This document shows, piece by piece, positions 10,994 to 21,540 of a stretch of DNA of 64,000 nucleotides. This stretch comes from Cyprinodon diabolis (Eukaryota; Chordata; Actinopteri; Cyprinodontiformes; Cyprinodontidae). The notes below the pieces were generated by a model that saw only the letters and a program-made list of their open reading frames with translations, did no database searches and had not been told where the DNA came from. The stretch spans positions 2,521,416 to 2,585,415 of the forward strand of contig CM060064.1 in NCBI GenBank assembly GCA_030533445.1, written 5' to 3'. Position 1 is the stretch's first letter. Every line of letters begins with the position of its first letter. The position numbers and the translations under genes were made by a program.

Positions 10994-12462
10994 GTGAACA
11001 ACTTCTAGCAGTACTTCTAATTTTAAACTTTGAATTTGATATTTTAAATATTAAAAATCATGGATGCATGATGGCTCAAATTTGATAGAATTCCTCTGGT
11101 TTTGAAGCTTTAGTTGGATGTTTAGTTAAAATTTAGAAAAACGCCTTTAGATAATACTTGAAAAGAAATAAATATGCTCCTCTTTCATTACAGGAGACCA
11201 GTTCTATGACGAACAAGTAGAACCTGATACCAAAACCTGATGGATGTGAACGGGATCAACTACATGTGCAAACTGTTCAGTGAGTTCAGTGTGAGAAAGG
11301 ATCCAGACTGCAGCAGAAGTGTAATTATTGATGGATCGGCTGCAGGTCATCCAGATGGATGCTGAAACTTCTAGCTGGGCTTCATAACCTCGCCCACAGC
11401 CTCAGGAAAGAGGTGGTGCTTCATAGAATGAATTATTTGTGGATAGTCGGTGCTGAGGCAGTCAAAACAGAGAAGTGCTTCTAATTTAGGCAGCGGCTTT
11501 AAAGCGTCACTGAAGCTGCTCAATCTTTCTGACATATAAACAATAAATCCAACCTCCACCTTCTAGAAGCTCGGCTTCCTGTCAAACAGACAAAAAGCTT
11601 TTACAACATTTATTTCTGCTTGTTTTTTTTATAAAAAATAAAATGTTAAAAATATAATCCTAACATTAAATTTTTCTTATGTTGAATGACTTAAAAAGTA
11701 AAGAAATGACTGAAGATAAGATTATTACAAGGCCAGAATGATCCTCCTTTACCTCAGATGTTCCCAACCTTTTTTGACTTATGGAACCCTTTGGGGATTT
11801 TTGGGGTAAGAAAATCATCAACCAGTAAAGGTCCAGAAACATTTTTTAGTTATAATCCGTTACTTTAAACAGAATTTAACACTGAAATAAAATGAGGTTT
11901 TTATGCATCCATGTTATACATTGCCTTTTTAAATAAAACAAACATAAAAAAAAAAACATTTTTCCATTTTGAAATCAAAAATTGTTTTTCAAGCACAGAA
12001 CAATCGTTCAGTTTGGTTTATAAACAATTTCCTGATTCCCATATTTTCTCAAACCCCTGAACTGATCGTTTGTTATGCTCTTTCTTTTTTCTGTCTTAAT
12101 GTTGGCAGTGGGCTTTAGGCTGCCCTGCAAGGCTTTAAACCTGGGTTTGAATGGAGACTAAGCCATTCTCAAGCACATATCAAGGTGCTCATTTTGAGCC
12201 TGGATCCAGATTTATTTTTGATTCTGTTCATGGTGGAGAATCCTGCTTCCGGGCTCTACATCCAGTTTGTTCCTCTGCTTGGTTTGGAAGTGTGTGAAAA
12301 CGCTGAAGTTGAACTTAAAGAAAAACTTACTTTTTGTTGATAAAAGTCACTTCTCTGAAACAGTTTATAAACAGTATATACATTAACTTAAAATGTAGAA
12401 ACCTGCCATCAGAATATATTTGCTTTTATATTATCCTGCTGCCTGCAGTTTGTAGCACAGAC
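10994..12462. other. intron sequence between inverted repeat copies
   Basis: No gene was recognised. 11755-11800 (ttcccaaccttttttgactt) resembles the end of a degenerate DNA transposon but no partner end was found. Confidence 0.4.
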
Positions 12463-13245
12463 CTGAAAAACGCTAACATCTACTTCCAGCCGCCACCAAC
12501 AGTAGGGGAAAACCCCCAAGAGGCGAGCGGGCCTGAGGCAGCTGCTGCTGGGGATTCCCAGTGACGGCGCACCGCCGGTATGTGGGGGTCTGAGCGGCTC
12601 CCACAGAGAAATAATCTTTGAAGGCAGCTGTAGGTACTAGATCTGCTCTGGTTCTGCTTTATGCCAGTGACGTTGTGCTACATGACTGGCTGCACGTTGC
12701 CCGATGACGTTAATCGTTGTTGCCCAGACAACAACAATGACATAATGCTGTGTCAGTGTGCCGAGTCGGGAGCATCTATAGCATTAGCGTGTCTAATGAC
12801 AGATTAAGATTCACGTGATTGATGGCAAAACTGAAAAATAATCTGTTTCTGGTGCACAAAGTTAGAGCATGAAATAAAGGGGGAGAGATCGGTAGCACTG
12901 TGGCTCATCTTGTTAAATAGCAGAGCTCAGTCTGTCTCAGAACACAGTACTTGACTTCAAGACTGAGAACGATGGTTTTCTACTTTCGGCTACTTTACAT
13001 AGCACATGAAATGTAAAATAATAGCAAAAATTGTAATAATAAGTTGAGACTCCAGAAGAGTTCTAGTTTCATAAGAAACGGGTGCTATACAGTTAGTCCA
13101 AGTGACATATGATGATGTCATCAGAAGGGGCAGGGCCCCGGGCAGATCTGGTACGTACACAGGGGGGTAATCTGGATGAACTGACTGCATAGACGATGTT
13201 TTCAGTTGGACTTTTCACTTAATAACATATTAATGACCCACTGAT
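12463..13245 (-). repeat. repeat R, copy 2, interrupted by a MITE
   Basis: The arms at 12463-12627 and 13167-13245 are the reverse complement of copy 1 at 10381-10612. About 88 bp around 12541-12626 differs at only two or three positions. The 540 bp between the arms is the MITE at 12628-13166, which copy 1 lacks. Confidence 0.6.
12628..13166. mobile_element. MITE with GTACCAGATCTGC ends, inside repeat R
   Basis: The left end is TGTAGGTACTAGATCTGCTC. The right end, complemented, is TGTGTACGTACCAGATCTGC. An independent copy of this end, including the shared gacatcatcat/gacgtcatcat and gcacccgtttctta blocks, starts at about 63846. No target duplication is certain. Confidence 0.55.
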
Positions 13246-13307
13246 CACTAACCTGGCAGTAGCCAGATTAATATGTGTACAACTGAGTTGAGTTCTAGGT
13301 TATCAAT

Positions 13308-13574
13308 CTAGGATGGCTGCCGTTCAGTCTGTCCATCAAAAGGCGGGACATTTAGTGCCATAGTTCGAGCTGATTGGGTGACGTGCCAGCTTGTACGCGC
13401 CTTCCAAAATACACTTTCAGCCAATCGTAGCAGCGAATTATGACGTTTCATAAACTGATAATTCGCAGACATAAGTACTTCTCTTTGCTCCTTTTTTAAA
13501 CAAGAAATTGTTGCCATTTTTGCTAAAATTGAGTCAACTGCGGTATCGCAAGGTGAGTCCTCCAGCGTAGCCAT
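13308..13574 (-). CDS. 88-codon frame, weak helicase N-terminus resemblance
   Basis: The frame begins with Met-Ala-Thr-Leu-Glu-Asp and contains SCLKKEQREVL. A similar LK.EQRE.L segment precedes the Walker A box in RecQ-like helicase genes that are repeated in fish genomes. Here no Walker A motif follows; the sequence diverges into a region without known motifs and stops. It may be a truncated first exon of a mobile-element-borne helicase or a chance frame. No ascc3 splice phase fits. Function is unassigned. Confidence 0.25.
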   Translation of the reverse strand: MATLEDSPCDTAVDSILAKMATISCLKKEQREVLMSANYQFMKRHNSLLRLAESVFWKARTSWHVTQSARTMALNVPPFDGQTERQPS

Positions 13575-15265
13575 GTTTGTGATGTCCCTGCAAGGCCCTT
13601 CGGACTGTCGTCATTCCTCGACATCCTGTCCCAATAAAAACTGCTGATGTGTCATTGGTCCGACCAGCTGGTTGTTCAGAGACAGATGTATTAGCGGGAG
13701 TCTTGAGAAGGATTTATTGTGAGACTGAAAATTCAGTTCTTGCGACAATATAGCTTGCGACAATATAGCAAAGCCACTCTCTGGCATTGAACACAGGAGA
13801 TCCTGACGTTTGTAAAAGGACTCGTCACCAAAATCTCTACCTCACTGCCTGACCGACTACTAGCTACATCACCTATATCACTGTAACAGGGCAGAAAATT
13901 CCAGGAGCCCCAAAGCCATTCATGTTGGTGATGCTGATTGGCCAAATATTTGTTAATTTTTCCTTAGCAACATTATACAATTGGTTATTTCGCTACACTT
14001 CAGGGGCAATTTGAATGAGCGCCCAAGAGAAATGATACGTTCTGTGGTTGGAAATGCACTGCTGAATGAGAGTCAACTGGTACAAGCTTTGTTTTAATAA
14101 TTCATTTTACCGATAGACACACACTATTAAGTAAAACTGACATTGATAATACTTTGAAAATCTATATATATTATCAGTTTTCCCCTCCTTTCTTCATTTG
14201 GCTTCCATTTGCAAGTGATCAAAAACTGAAACTTAAAGATTGCTGTAGTCCAGATTATGATCAGACTGAGGGCATGAAAAGAGACTCTGGAGGAGAAGGA
14301 CAGGTGCAGACTGGAAATAAAAAATAAATTTAGCCAAATGAATTTTCTGTTTAAAATAGCCTATCCATAGGAATGTGACAAAAAGAGCTATAATAGCAAA
14401 CGTTGAGAGCTTGAGGGGGAGGTAAGAGTCATTCATTACTTATGCCTTTCAACTAACCCACGCACATTATGGCTCTGCTGCAGCTGCTAAAAGGCAAAGC
14501 TTTCTGCGCTCCTTAATCCCCCGACCCCGTCACACCAGGTCTCTCTGAGCGTGGGGCGTTTCTCAGAACGAGGCAGCATCCTGACATCTATAGGCCTGCC
14601 GTGTTCCTGGCTATGCTTGAGTCCCGGTACGTCCGCAAGCAAAGCCTGGAGCTGCTGCACATGCGGGAAACGTCAGCACCACTACAGATTGCATTTGCTC
14701 TCACTCACAACACACTCAGTAACAGATCTATTGAATGAATTAGGAGGGCTTTTACCACAGTGGTGAGAGCAGGATGCCTGCATCATGATTCATTAGTTAA
14801 AAAGCACCCTAATAAATTCACCACTTTTAATGTTTTGCAGTCCTATTAAAGGCACACTGAGGCTCGCGCAGCCCTGTTTTCCATTACGGCCTTCAATAAA
14901 TGACAATCAGCACTCAGTCTGAACAGCGAGGGGGGGGCGTCAGGCTTTCCAGCTGCCTTTCAAAGTCATACTAATAACACGCAGAGACTTATTAGGCGAT
15001 GTGTTCTGCCGTTCAGAGGAGCGAAGCACTTTGGTCCAGCTGACGTTAATGAACAGAGATGCTACTTGACTCCAAATAATTCAACCCTCAGAAGAAGAGC
15101 TTTCATATCAATCCATATCGGTTACACTGCGAGTCAACATGGAAAAAAGGCAGAGATTCGGCCTTTAGGAAGAGAAGGAACAGAAGAATTAACTGCAGTC
15201 ATTCTTAGGTCTTTCATCTATGAGTTATAAACTTTCCAAAGTCAAACAGAATTACTTTAAGGATA
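13575..15265. other. intron sequence, nothing recognised
   Basis: AT-rich stretches alternate with short unassignable frames. No terminal repeats were paired. Confidence 0.4.
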
Positions 15266-15575
15266 CTTAAAGTTTTTTAAATGTGAAATGATTCCATCCT
15301 GTTCAATAAATGATCAGTGTTTTTAATTCAGAGTAATTTTCATGTGAATGTGCTTTACTGGAGGCATCCGTGTTTGTCAAAGAACACTACTGCCACCTAC
15401 GGGTTAGTGACGTCACGGTGCGGTATCGGCTGTTGATCAAGTCCCAGTGCTGTATCTGGTGTTTGTCACAACGCGCTATTATCCAAGTCATCTTGAAAAC
15501 ATTCTTCTTCCAAATGTTGGCTACATATTACGGGTTTTTTCTCTGGCCAGAAGTTCGATGGCAAATCCTCCCTCT
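15266..15575 (-). pseudogene. THAP-domain fragment repeat, copy 1
   Basis: On the minus strand the peptide NFWPEKKPVICSQHLEEECF has the second half of a C2CH THAP zinc finger (W-P...ICS.H...CF). The region 15270-15560 is about 95 percent identical by eye to 39530-39820, including non-coding flank, so it is a dispersed repeat rather than a gene. It probably derives from a THAP-containing DNA transposon. The first Cys pair of the finger is not visible. Confidence 0.55.
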
Positions 15576-15984
15576 TCAAGTTGGCGATCCAACTCACGAT
15601 TCCTGATCGGGAGGTGGTCGTGAGAGGCTGATTGCCGTTCGTAACCCCCTGTACACTACATGACTCACAGTCAGGCTGAAAGTCGGCCCAATCGAAAGAT
15701 TCCCGCACGAAAATTGCTTCGAAAATCGTACAGTGTACGTCGGACTTTAGTCTGACTGGTTTGGACAGTTTGTAATTTAATTTGCACTTAACCCTTCCTG
15801 AATTTGTTTGCCCTTTTCATTTGGGTTAAGCTGTATTGTGTCTTGGGTCCGTTTAACTATCTTTTGTAAAAAATCATTTTACATTCCACTGATTTGCCCT
15901 GGACGCATTTTTATGTTACCTCTCCAGAACCCCTAGACCTTGGGGGCATAACACTGACTCAAACTCTCTTCAAGAAAGGAGACA

Positions 15985-16085
15985 TGTAGCTGCTGCGCCA
16001 TCATTCTGACGGAGTCTTGGCTGCATCCAGCTGGACAATGCTAGGTCTGATGCTGTACCGCACCGATAGAAACTAAGAGCTCTGC
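15985..16085 (+). pseudogene. short LINE endonuclease fragment
   Basis: CAIILTESWLHP is read in one plus-strand frame. ILTESWLHP is a conserved stretch of the apurinic endonuclease domain in CR1/L2-type LINEs. Stops follow at once. Only about 30 residues are recognisable. Confidence 0.35.
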
Positions 16086-16089
16086 GTGA

Positions 16090-16503
16090 ATGGAGGCTCC
16101 TCTGAGACTGTTCCCAGGCAATCTTCAGCATCTAGAGGGGAAGCACTGTCCTCTGCAGGTGAAAATGAGGAGAGCACTCTTAGATGCTTCCCTGACAAAT
16201 GCTGAACCATCCCCAGCTGGCTCCTCCCGGTCCCCTGCAGCTCCCACATCTTCTCCAGCATCGTCTGTCGCTGCTAAACCTGCCGATGGCTCCACTGCTG
16301 CTTCAACCACCTCAGCCTCTTTAACCCAGGGGGCTACCACCCTCACAGCATCGCCATCATCGTTCTCTTCACCCCCTGAGCCAGGAGAAGCGAGTGCTGC
16401 AGGAGCTGGAGGCAGTAGTAGCAGCTCAACAACAACTGATGGGCTGAAGGCCAGGAAACATGCGCCTAATGCTCCAGCATCAGATCCTCTTCCATCAGGG
16501 TAA
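16090..16503 (+). CDS. 137-codon Ser/Pro/Ala-rich open frame, unknown
   Basis: The frame opens with Met-Glu-Ala-Pro and runs 137 codons to a stop at 16503. From residue 35 it is rich in Ser, Pro, Ala and Thr, with serine runs near residue 110 and a basic KARKH patch near the end. It has no transmembrane segment or known domain. The GC-rich third positions could reflect a captured coding exon or compositional bias. It is flanked by a LINE fragment upstream and a hAT MITE downstream, so it may be an exon carried by a retrocopy. No family recognised. Confidence 0.25.
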   Translation: MEAPLRLFPGNLQHLEGKHCPLQVKMRRALLDASLTNAEPSPAGSSRSPAAPTSSPASSVAAKPADGSTAASTTSASLTQGATTLTASPSSFSSPPEPGEASAAGAGGSSSSSTTTDGLKARKHAPNAPASDPLPSG

Positions 16504-16639
16504 AAATCCCATTTGGATGTTAAGATCCCATCCAGATCCGTCTGACATCACTGCTGCCAAGCAAACATGAAAGGAGCGCACTGCTCACTGCTGCTTACAT
16601 TATCAAGGCTGCACTTTAATAAATTAAATTGTGTAGAGA

Positions 16640-16864
16640 GTTGTTCTTAACAAAATGTATTTTTGTTACAAAATGACAAAATTAAAATAATGTTTTTGTC
16701 TGCTCTATCTAGAACTCCTGAAGTGGAAAAGTTTGAGTTTCACCTGGTTTCATTTCATAAAAAATATTTTTTAAGAAACCTTCTGCTATCTGATTATCAA
16801 TCGATTATCAAAAAATAATTGAGGGATTAATTGATTTGCACAATAATCATTAGTTGCAGCCCTA
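16640..16864. mobile_element. hAT MITE, right half only
   Basis: The sequence carries tctgctctatctagaactcc, a block with ttatcaatcgattatca, and ends attagttgcagccctag, as in the family at 8923. The left end is missing. Confidence 0.65.
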
Positions 16865-16888
16865 GTTGGATGAAGATTGCGGTTCAGC

Positions 16889-18042
16889 TAGGGCTGCAAC
16901 AACGAATCGATAAAATCGATAAAAATCGACTTTTAAAAGCGTTGGCAACGAATTTCATCATCGATTAGTTGTGTCGCGCGATTAATGCGTCATCCGCCGC
17001 CGTCGTCATCACATCCACTTGACTGAAACGGGGGAAGAAGAAAAAATACGGCAGAGCGAGCCAGCGCCGCAGTTGCAGTGTTGCCAACTCAGCGACTTTT
17101 CAGACCCCTCCAGCGACTATTTTTCAAAAAAGCGACTAGCAACAAATCTGGCGACTTTTTACGGTGTCAATGGCGGCTTTTGGAGACTCTTACGTGAAAG
17201 CACGTATCGTTCCTACTCTTGTCCTCCAGCGGCAGCTGCTGCCGTGGGGCGCCTCCCCCATCCCAACCCCGTTCTCCCGCTCCCGCAGGAGTCCCTCTCA
17301 GCGCTGCAGTCAGAGCCGCAGGATGTTTACCCTCAGCGTCCAGACTGCAAATGAAGCGCGCATGCGACGGGATTGACGGCGCAAATTGATCACAATAATT
17401 AAAATATACAAATTTAAAAAAAATAAAATAAACATTAATGGACAGAAAAAAGTAGCTCTATACATTGTACAGTAATATTTCAATTAATTATATGCCACAT
17501 TCCCATGTAAATATCTGTCTTTGGAGGATGTGTTTTTTAACAACCCTAGTTCTCTCATTTTTATTCCAAATACAATTTATAATTTGAATCACAGGCTATT
17601 TTTATCTCTATGGTTCAGTATTTTCTCAGGTAGCAACTTTAACTGCTACACTTTCCTGTCTTAAAAGGCAGAACTCTATTAGTCAAAAAAAACTCATTTG
17701 TTGAAATGGGGGGGCCTATTGTTTGAAGCCCTTGGGGGCTTTTAAAAACAAAAATGTCTTTGTTTGCACTTTATGAAACAAAGTAGCCTATATTGTGTGG
17801 ATGTACAGCTACATTTCTCATGTAAGTTTGCGTAGTTTTAACACAAACATTTATTTTTCATATTGCACCAGTACAGTTAATGAGCAACCTGTACTTGTGT
17901 GCTTGTTTGTTCTGTCTAAAATGTTTATTTTGGAATAAGGAGGTTAATATAAAAAAAATATTTTTTGTCCGATTCATCGATTAATCGAAAAAATAATCAG
18001 CCGATTCATCAATTTGTAAAATAATCGTTAGTTGCAGCCCTA
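16889..18042. mobile_element. hAT element with perfect 8-bp target duplication
   Basis: This 1154-bp element has ends TAGGGCTGCAACAACGAATC and AATCGTTAGTTGCAGCCCTA. GGTTCAGC occurs on both sides (16881-16888, 18043-18050). The interior at 17080-17350 is GC richer and has overlapping frames, but no BED finger or transposase motif is seen, so it is classed as non-autonomous. Confidence 0.85.
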
Positions 18043-18317
18043 GGTTCAGCAACAGCCTGTTATCAGCTAACCATGGATATCCTCTATTACCGACCCTCGA
18101 CAAGCCTCCTCTATAGAATCTGATAGAATTAAGGAAAATAATTCAGAATATTTATAAAATTCCTAATGTGAACAAAGTTTGTTCTGATTTCTGTAAATGA
18201 AATGTTAAATTTCACTTTTGATGAAGCATCTTTTGGAATGAGAGTCTCTGCATCGCTGCTGCACCACTGTCCCGCCCTCACTGCTTCTGTACAGCAGGAC
18301 CTGATAAGGCTGCGGAC

Positions 18318-19281
18318 TAGGGGTGTAAATCACATCCATCATGGCGATTCGATTCAGTATCGATTTCCTGACCCAACGATTAGATTATTTTCGATACTCA
18401 AGAATACACCACGATACGATTCGATTAACTGGTTCATTCTTTTTTTTTTTTTTTTTACACCTTACAGGCTAGACAATGTTTCAAATTTGAAATAAATCAA
18501 TGAAAGCTGTAATATCGTTATGCATTTTTTTTTTTACAAACAACAGCAAATAACAGAAGTAGAAAAGTTGCACTCCACCTATTCCTATTAAAACCTCATT
18601 CACTGAAAAATCATAATACACCTGCGTTATAGATTTGAAAGGCCTTGCATCAAAAAATACAGTACAAAATCAGTGCAATGAGTGCAATGCAATACCTCGA
18701 CTCCAAACGTCCCGCCCCCTCCACAGACGCTCCGCTGCACCTCTCCAAATTGTAGCTGATCGCAAACAGCGTCGCAGACAGGAGGCCGGCTTGTTTTGTT
18801 TTTATGACAGAAATTGCGGAAAACAACTCGTGAACTTTGACCCGCTAGAAGAGCGAGGTGCGCGAGAACGCTGGGACCCTTTTTCCACCTGGATCTCCGC
18901 TCTTTTTGGTCCTCATGTCCCTCCGTCGTCAGACTAAACTCACCCCACTTACTCTTCGCCTCGGCCGTATCTAGACCCACAGCGTGTAGCGCAGACCACG
19001 CTTCAATATTGAGCATAATTTAAAAATTTCTGCATCAAGCTCACTGCAACACACTGCTGTAAGAGTATAACCAGGAAGCGAGGTAGGAGGGCAAAATAGG
19101 TTTAGCGCCACCGCAGCACGGGAGGAGAATTACGCCCAGGAGCAAATGGATAAAAATAGACCGGAGGAAAAAACAAAACAAAAAAAACATGAATCGATTC
19201 TCTTGCGGACGTATCGATGCATTGGATCGTCGGCTGTTGGATCGATGCATCGATACAAAACGATTATTATTTACACCCCTA
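18318..19281. mobile_element. hAT element with perfect 8-bp target duplication
   Basis: This 964-bp element has ends TAGGGGTGTAAAT and ATTTACACCCCTA. The target duplication is CTGCGGAC (18310-18317, 19282-19289), which fits the hAT nTnnnnAn pattern. Subterminal CGATTCGAT-type repeats occur at both ends (gattcgattcagtatcgat; tcgatgcatcgatac). The 129-codon minus frame inside has no transposase motif. A non-autonomous relative of ZBED-type hAT elements is most likely. Confidence 0.88.
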
Positions 19282-19289
19282 CTGCGGAC

Positions 19290-20862
19290 CCTCAGTCCCT
19301 CTCCTGACCCCAGACCAATTTACCTGTGGGGGGAGCTGCTCTCTACCTGCCCACACCTATCAGCTCATACTGGATCACATTCAGTTTTATCGTTTTATCA
19401 GGTCCCAGTGAGCAGCAGGAGGAGGGAGGACCGGCTCATTGTGGAATGAAGAGAATCCACTGAAAATATGGCGCTGATCCAGGTTGTTAGTAATAAGCAG
19501 CTGCAAGAGTTCACAAAGCGTTTTTTTCCTTCATGCATGGTTTGTAAACTGTTTGGGGGGACTGTGTTGCCCCGGGCCCCAGCAAAGCTGTCAGCTGGCC
19601 TGCCTGTCAGAACCGAGCTGCCGTGTAGAAAGAGAAGAATCTTAAATCAACGTCTTATGAAGCATTTCACGGATCTCTGACCAAACAACAGATCCTAAAC
19701 GATGCCTTTACCGTTAGCATCTAGACATCTCTATATTAGCATGGCTAATGAAGGCTTTAATGGCTAAATCCTCATAGATCATCATGATGAAGATTGAAGC
19801 TGACAGCCACTGAAGGGACTTCACCATTCCTCGGTGCAAATATACACAAACACCTGAGCCACTCTCATTAACCGCGGTAACAACAAGAGCAATGGTGTAG
19901 ATGTGATTAAAGCATTCATTTATCAATTGGCCATGGCACAACACACACACACACCTGCACACACACCGAAGCTAAAGCCGTGCTATGATGATGTGCATTA
20001 GCATGAGTGAAGGGAGCAGCTACACTGATCTCCTAAAGTGGAACAAAAGGCTTTTATGGCTGCACTTCAGCGTCTTGATAAATAAAAGGCCAAAGTATGG
20101 GAAGAGGGACTGACCTTTACAGCTACAAAGACGCCACGGCATCCGGGCCATTAAAAGACAACGTGGCGTTCAAACCGGTAGGAGTCTGGCACCCGAAGGC
20201 CCGCGGCGTCCTGAGCTGCCGTCTCCTACGTCCCCATCTGCAGAGGCGTCAGCGGAGGCTGCAGGAGGCGGAGGGGATGTATGTAGCGGTATGCATGTGG
20301 ATTTGTCAGTCAAGGTGTCAGTCAGGCTGACGGGGCATTTTGTTTCCTGACAGCTGCCTGAGAGTTACAACACTTCTATTAAGAAAGAACATGGCTCAGC
20401 GGACACTGGAGCCCCAGTTCTCTCTATTTACTGGGATAAAGGAAAACAGAAGCTAACAACATGCAGCTGCAGCAGAAGAATTGCCGTCAGCTGGACTGAG
20501 TGATAGCGACCACCTTTCAAAGGGAAGGAACGCTGCAGCAGAAAACAGGATGAGGAGAGTCTTCTCAGTTTCTGGAACCAGGGGCAAACTAAAAGGCCAG
20601 TTTGTGGATGATATAGTTAGAGAACTGGGTTTTTTATTTCTTTGGAAAACTAATCATGTTGGACCAACAACGTGCTGCTTCTAGCAAAATTAAAGTTTTA
20701 TCTTTAGAGGAGCTTCTAATGATGAATCTGCTGAAAAGGAGGTCAGTTCTGTTGCCGTCCCAGAACCGGATCAGATCAAAACCATCTGGTTTTGCTTTCC
20801 TCCCTCTGCAGATAACGAAGCAACACGAGCGGGTTTGTCGTCGCCGACCTTTGGCCACTTAC
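19290..20862. other. intron sequence near ascc3 exon 4, nothing recognised
   Basis: A short CA tract lies at 19936-19960. No further ascc3 exon or element end was found. Confidence 0.45.
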
Positions 20863-20988
20863 CTCATCCAGTTCGGAGATGTAGACGGGCCGCTCCTGGA
20901 AGCCGACAGCCATGGGTTCACTGGGGGGGATCTCCACCTCTTCAAACATCTTATTGTTTTCTCTGTGGATTCCCTCTGGTAACAGCAG
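20863..20988 (-). CDS. ascc3: ascc3 internal exon 4 of 4 in window
   Basis: This 126-bp minus-strand exon is exactly 42 codons, phase 0 at both ends. The acceptor is gcgacatttag|CTGCTG and the donor is GATGAG|gtaagt. The peptide contains LLLPEGIHRENNKMFEEVE and ERPVYISELDE. It matches the ILPEGIQRENN..YEEV..P.SEPM...E.PVYI.DLDE segment of ASCC3, which lies just before the first helicase Q-motif region. An alternative acceptor 12 bases downstream in the exon (ttaccag) would break the phase, so the upstream AG is chosen. The next exon, expected to start IGQLAFKGMKRLNRIQ, is not found between 1 and 20862, so the following intron exceeds 20.8 kb or lies partly outside the window. Confidence 0.95.
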
Positions 20989-21328
20989 CTAAATGTCGCA
21001 GACAAAACAAAACTAAATGTTAAAGACCTACCAGGTGACCTACAGTCTAATAAAAAACTGGGTTTGGAAGAATTTCAGCCAATTCTAAAAGATCTAAAAG
21101 TTTAGTCATTGGAGAGAAAAACAGCCATGTCTCTTCCATGGAGGAGTCCACTTCCTTCACCTCATGAGCTGAAACACTTCTTCTCAACAGTGATAAAACC
21201 GTTCTGCACAAAGATGTTAAAAATTATACCATATGGTCATGGCAACTTTAAAATGGGAGCTCTACAGTGGAATCAGACTCTATTTTTCAGCCACAGACCT
21301 TTGACTCTTAGAAATGACTCCAGAGGTT

Positions 21329-21540
21329 TTTACTGCTGTAGAAACAAACAACATCTTCACAGATGCATGGCTCAACACAGATTGGCGACCTCCTGGGGAC
21401 AAGATTCTGCTGCTCACATACACCTCAAGGACAAACCACAGTCGTTTAAGGACCAGAAATTTCACTCTTTAGATAAAGAAGACAGGTGGTTTGAAAGGGG
21501 TATGAAGGAAGCCATTTATGACCCTTCAATGTGCATGTTT
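21329..21540 (+). pseudogene. Penelope-like GIY-YIG fragment, copy 2
   Basis: The peptide contains HRCMAQHRLATSWGQDSA, HIHLKDKPQSFKDQ and DKEDRWFERGMKEAIYDPS. It is the same domain end as the fragment at 2608-3250 but on the plus strand. The GIY-YIG tyrosines themselves lie upstream and are lost. It lies in the intron between ascc3 exons 4 and 3. The open frame continues to 21612 without further similarity. Confidence 0.65.

Noticed and set aside
10381..13245. Single foldback transposon with long inverted arms
   Set aside because: The right end of another TIR-bounded MITE (10993) lies between the arms, so two inverted copies of one repeat explain the data better.
18627..19016. 129-codon minus-strand frame as hAT transposase
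   Set aside because: No BED finger, catalytic motif or dimerisation motif. It overlaps a plus-strand frame of similar size inside a MITE.
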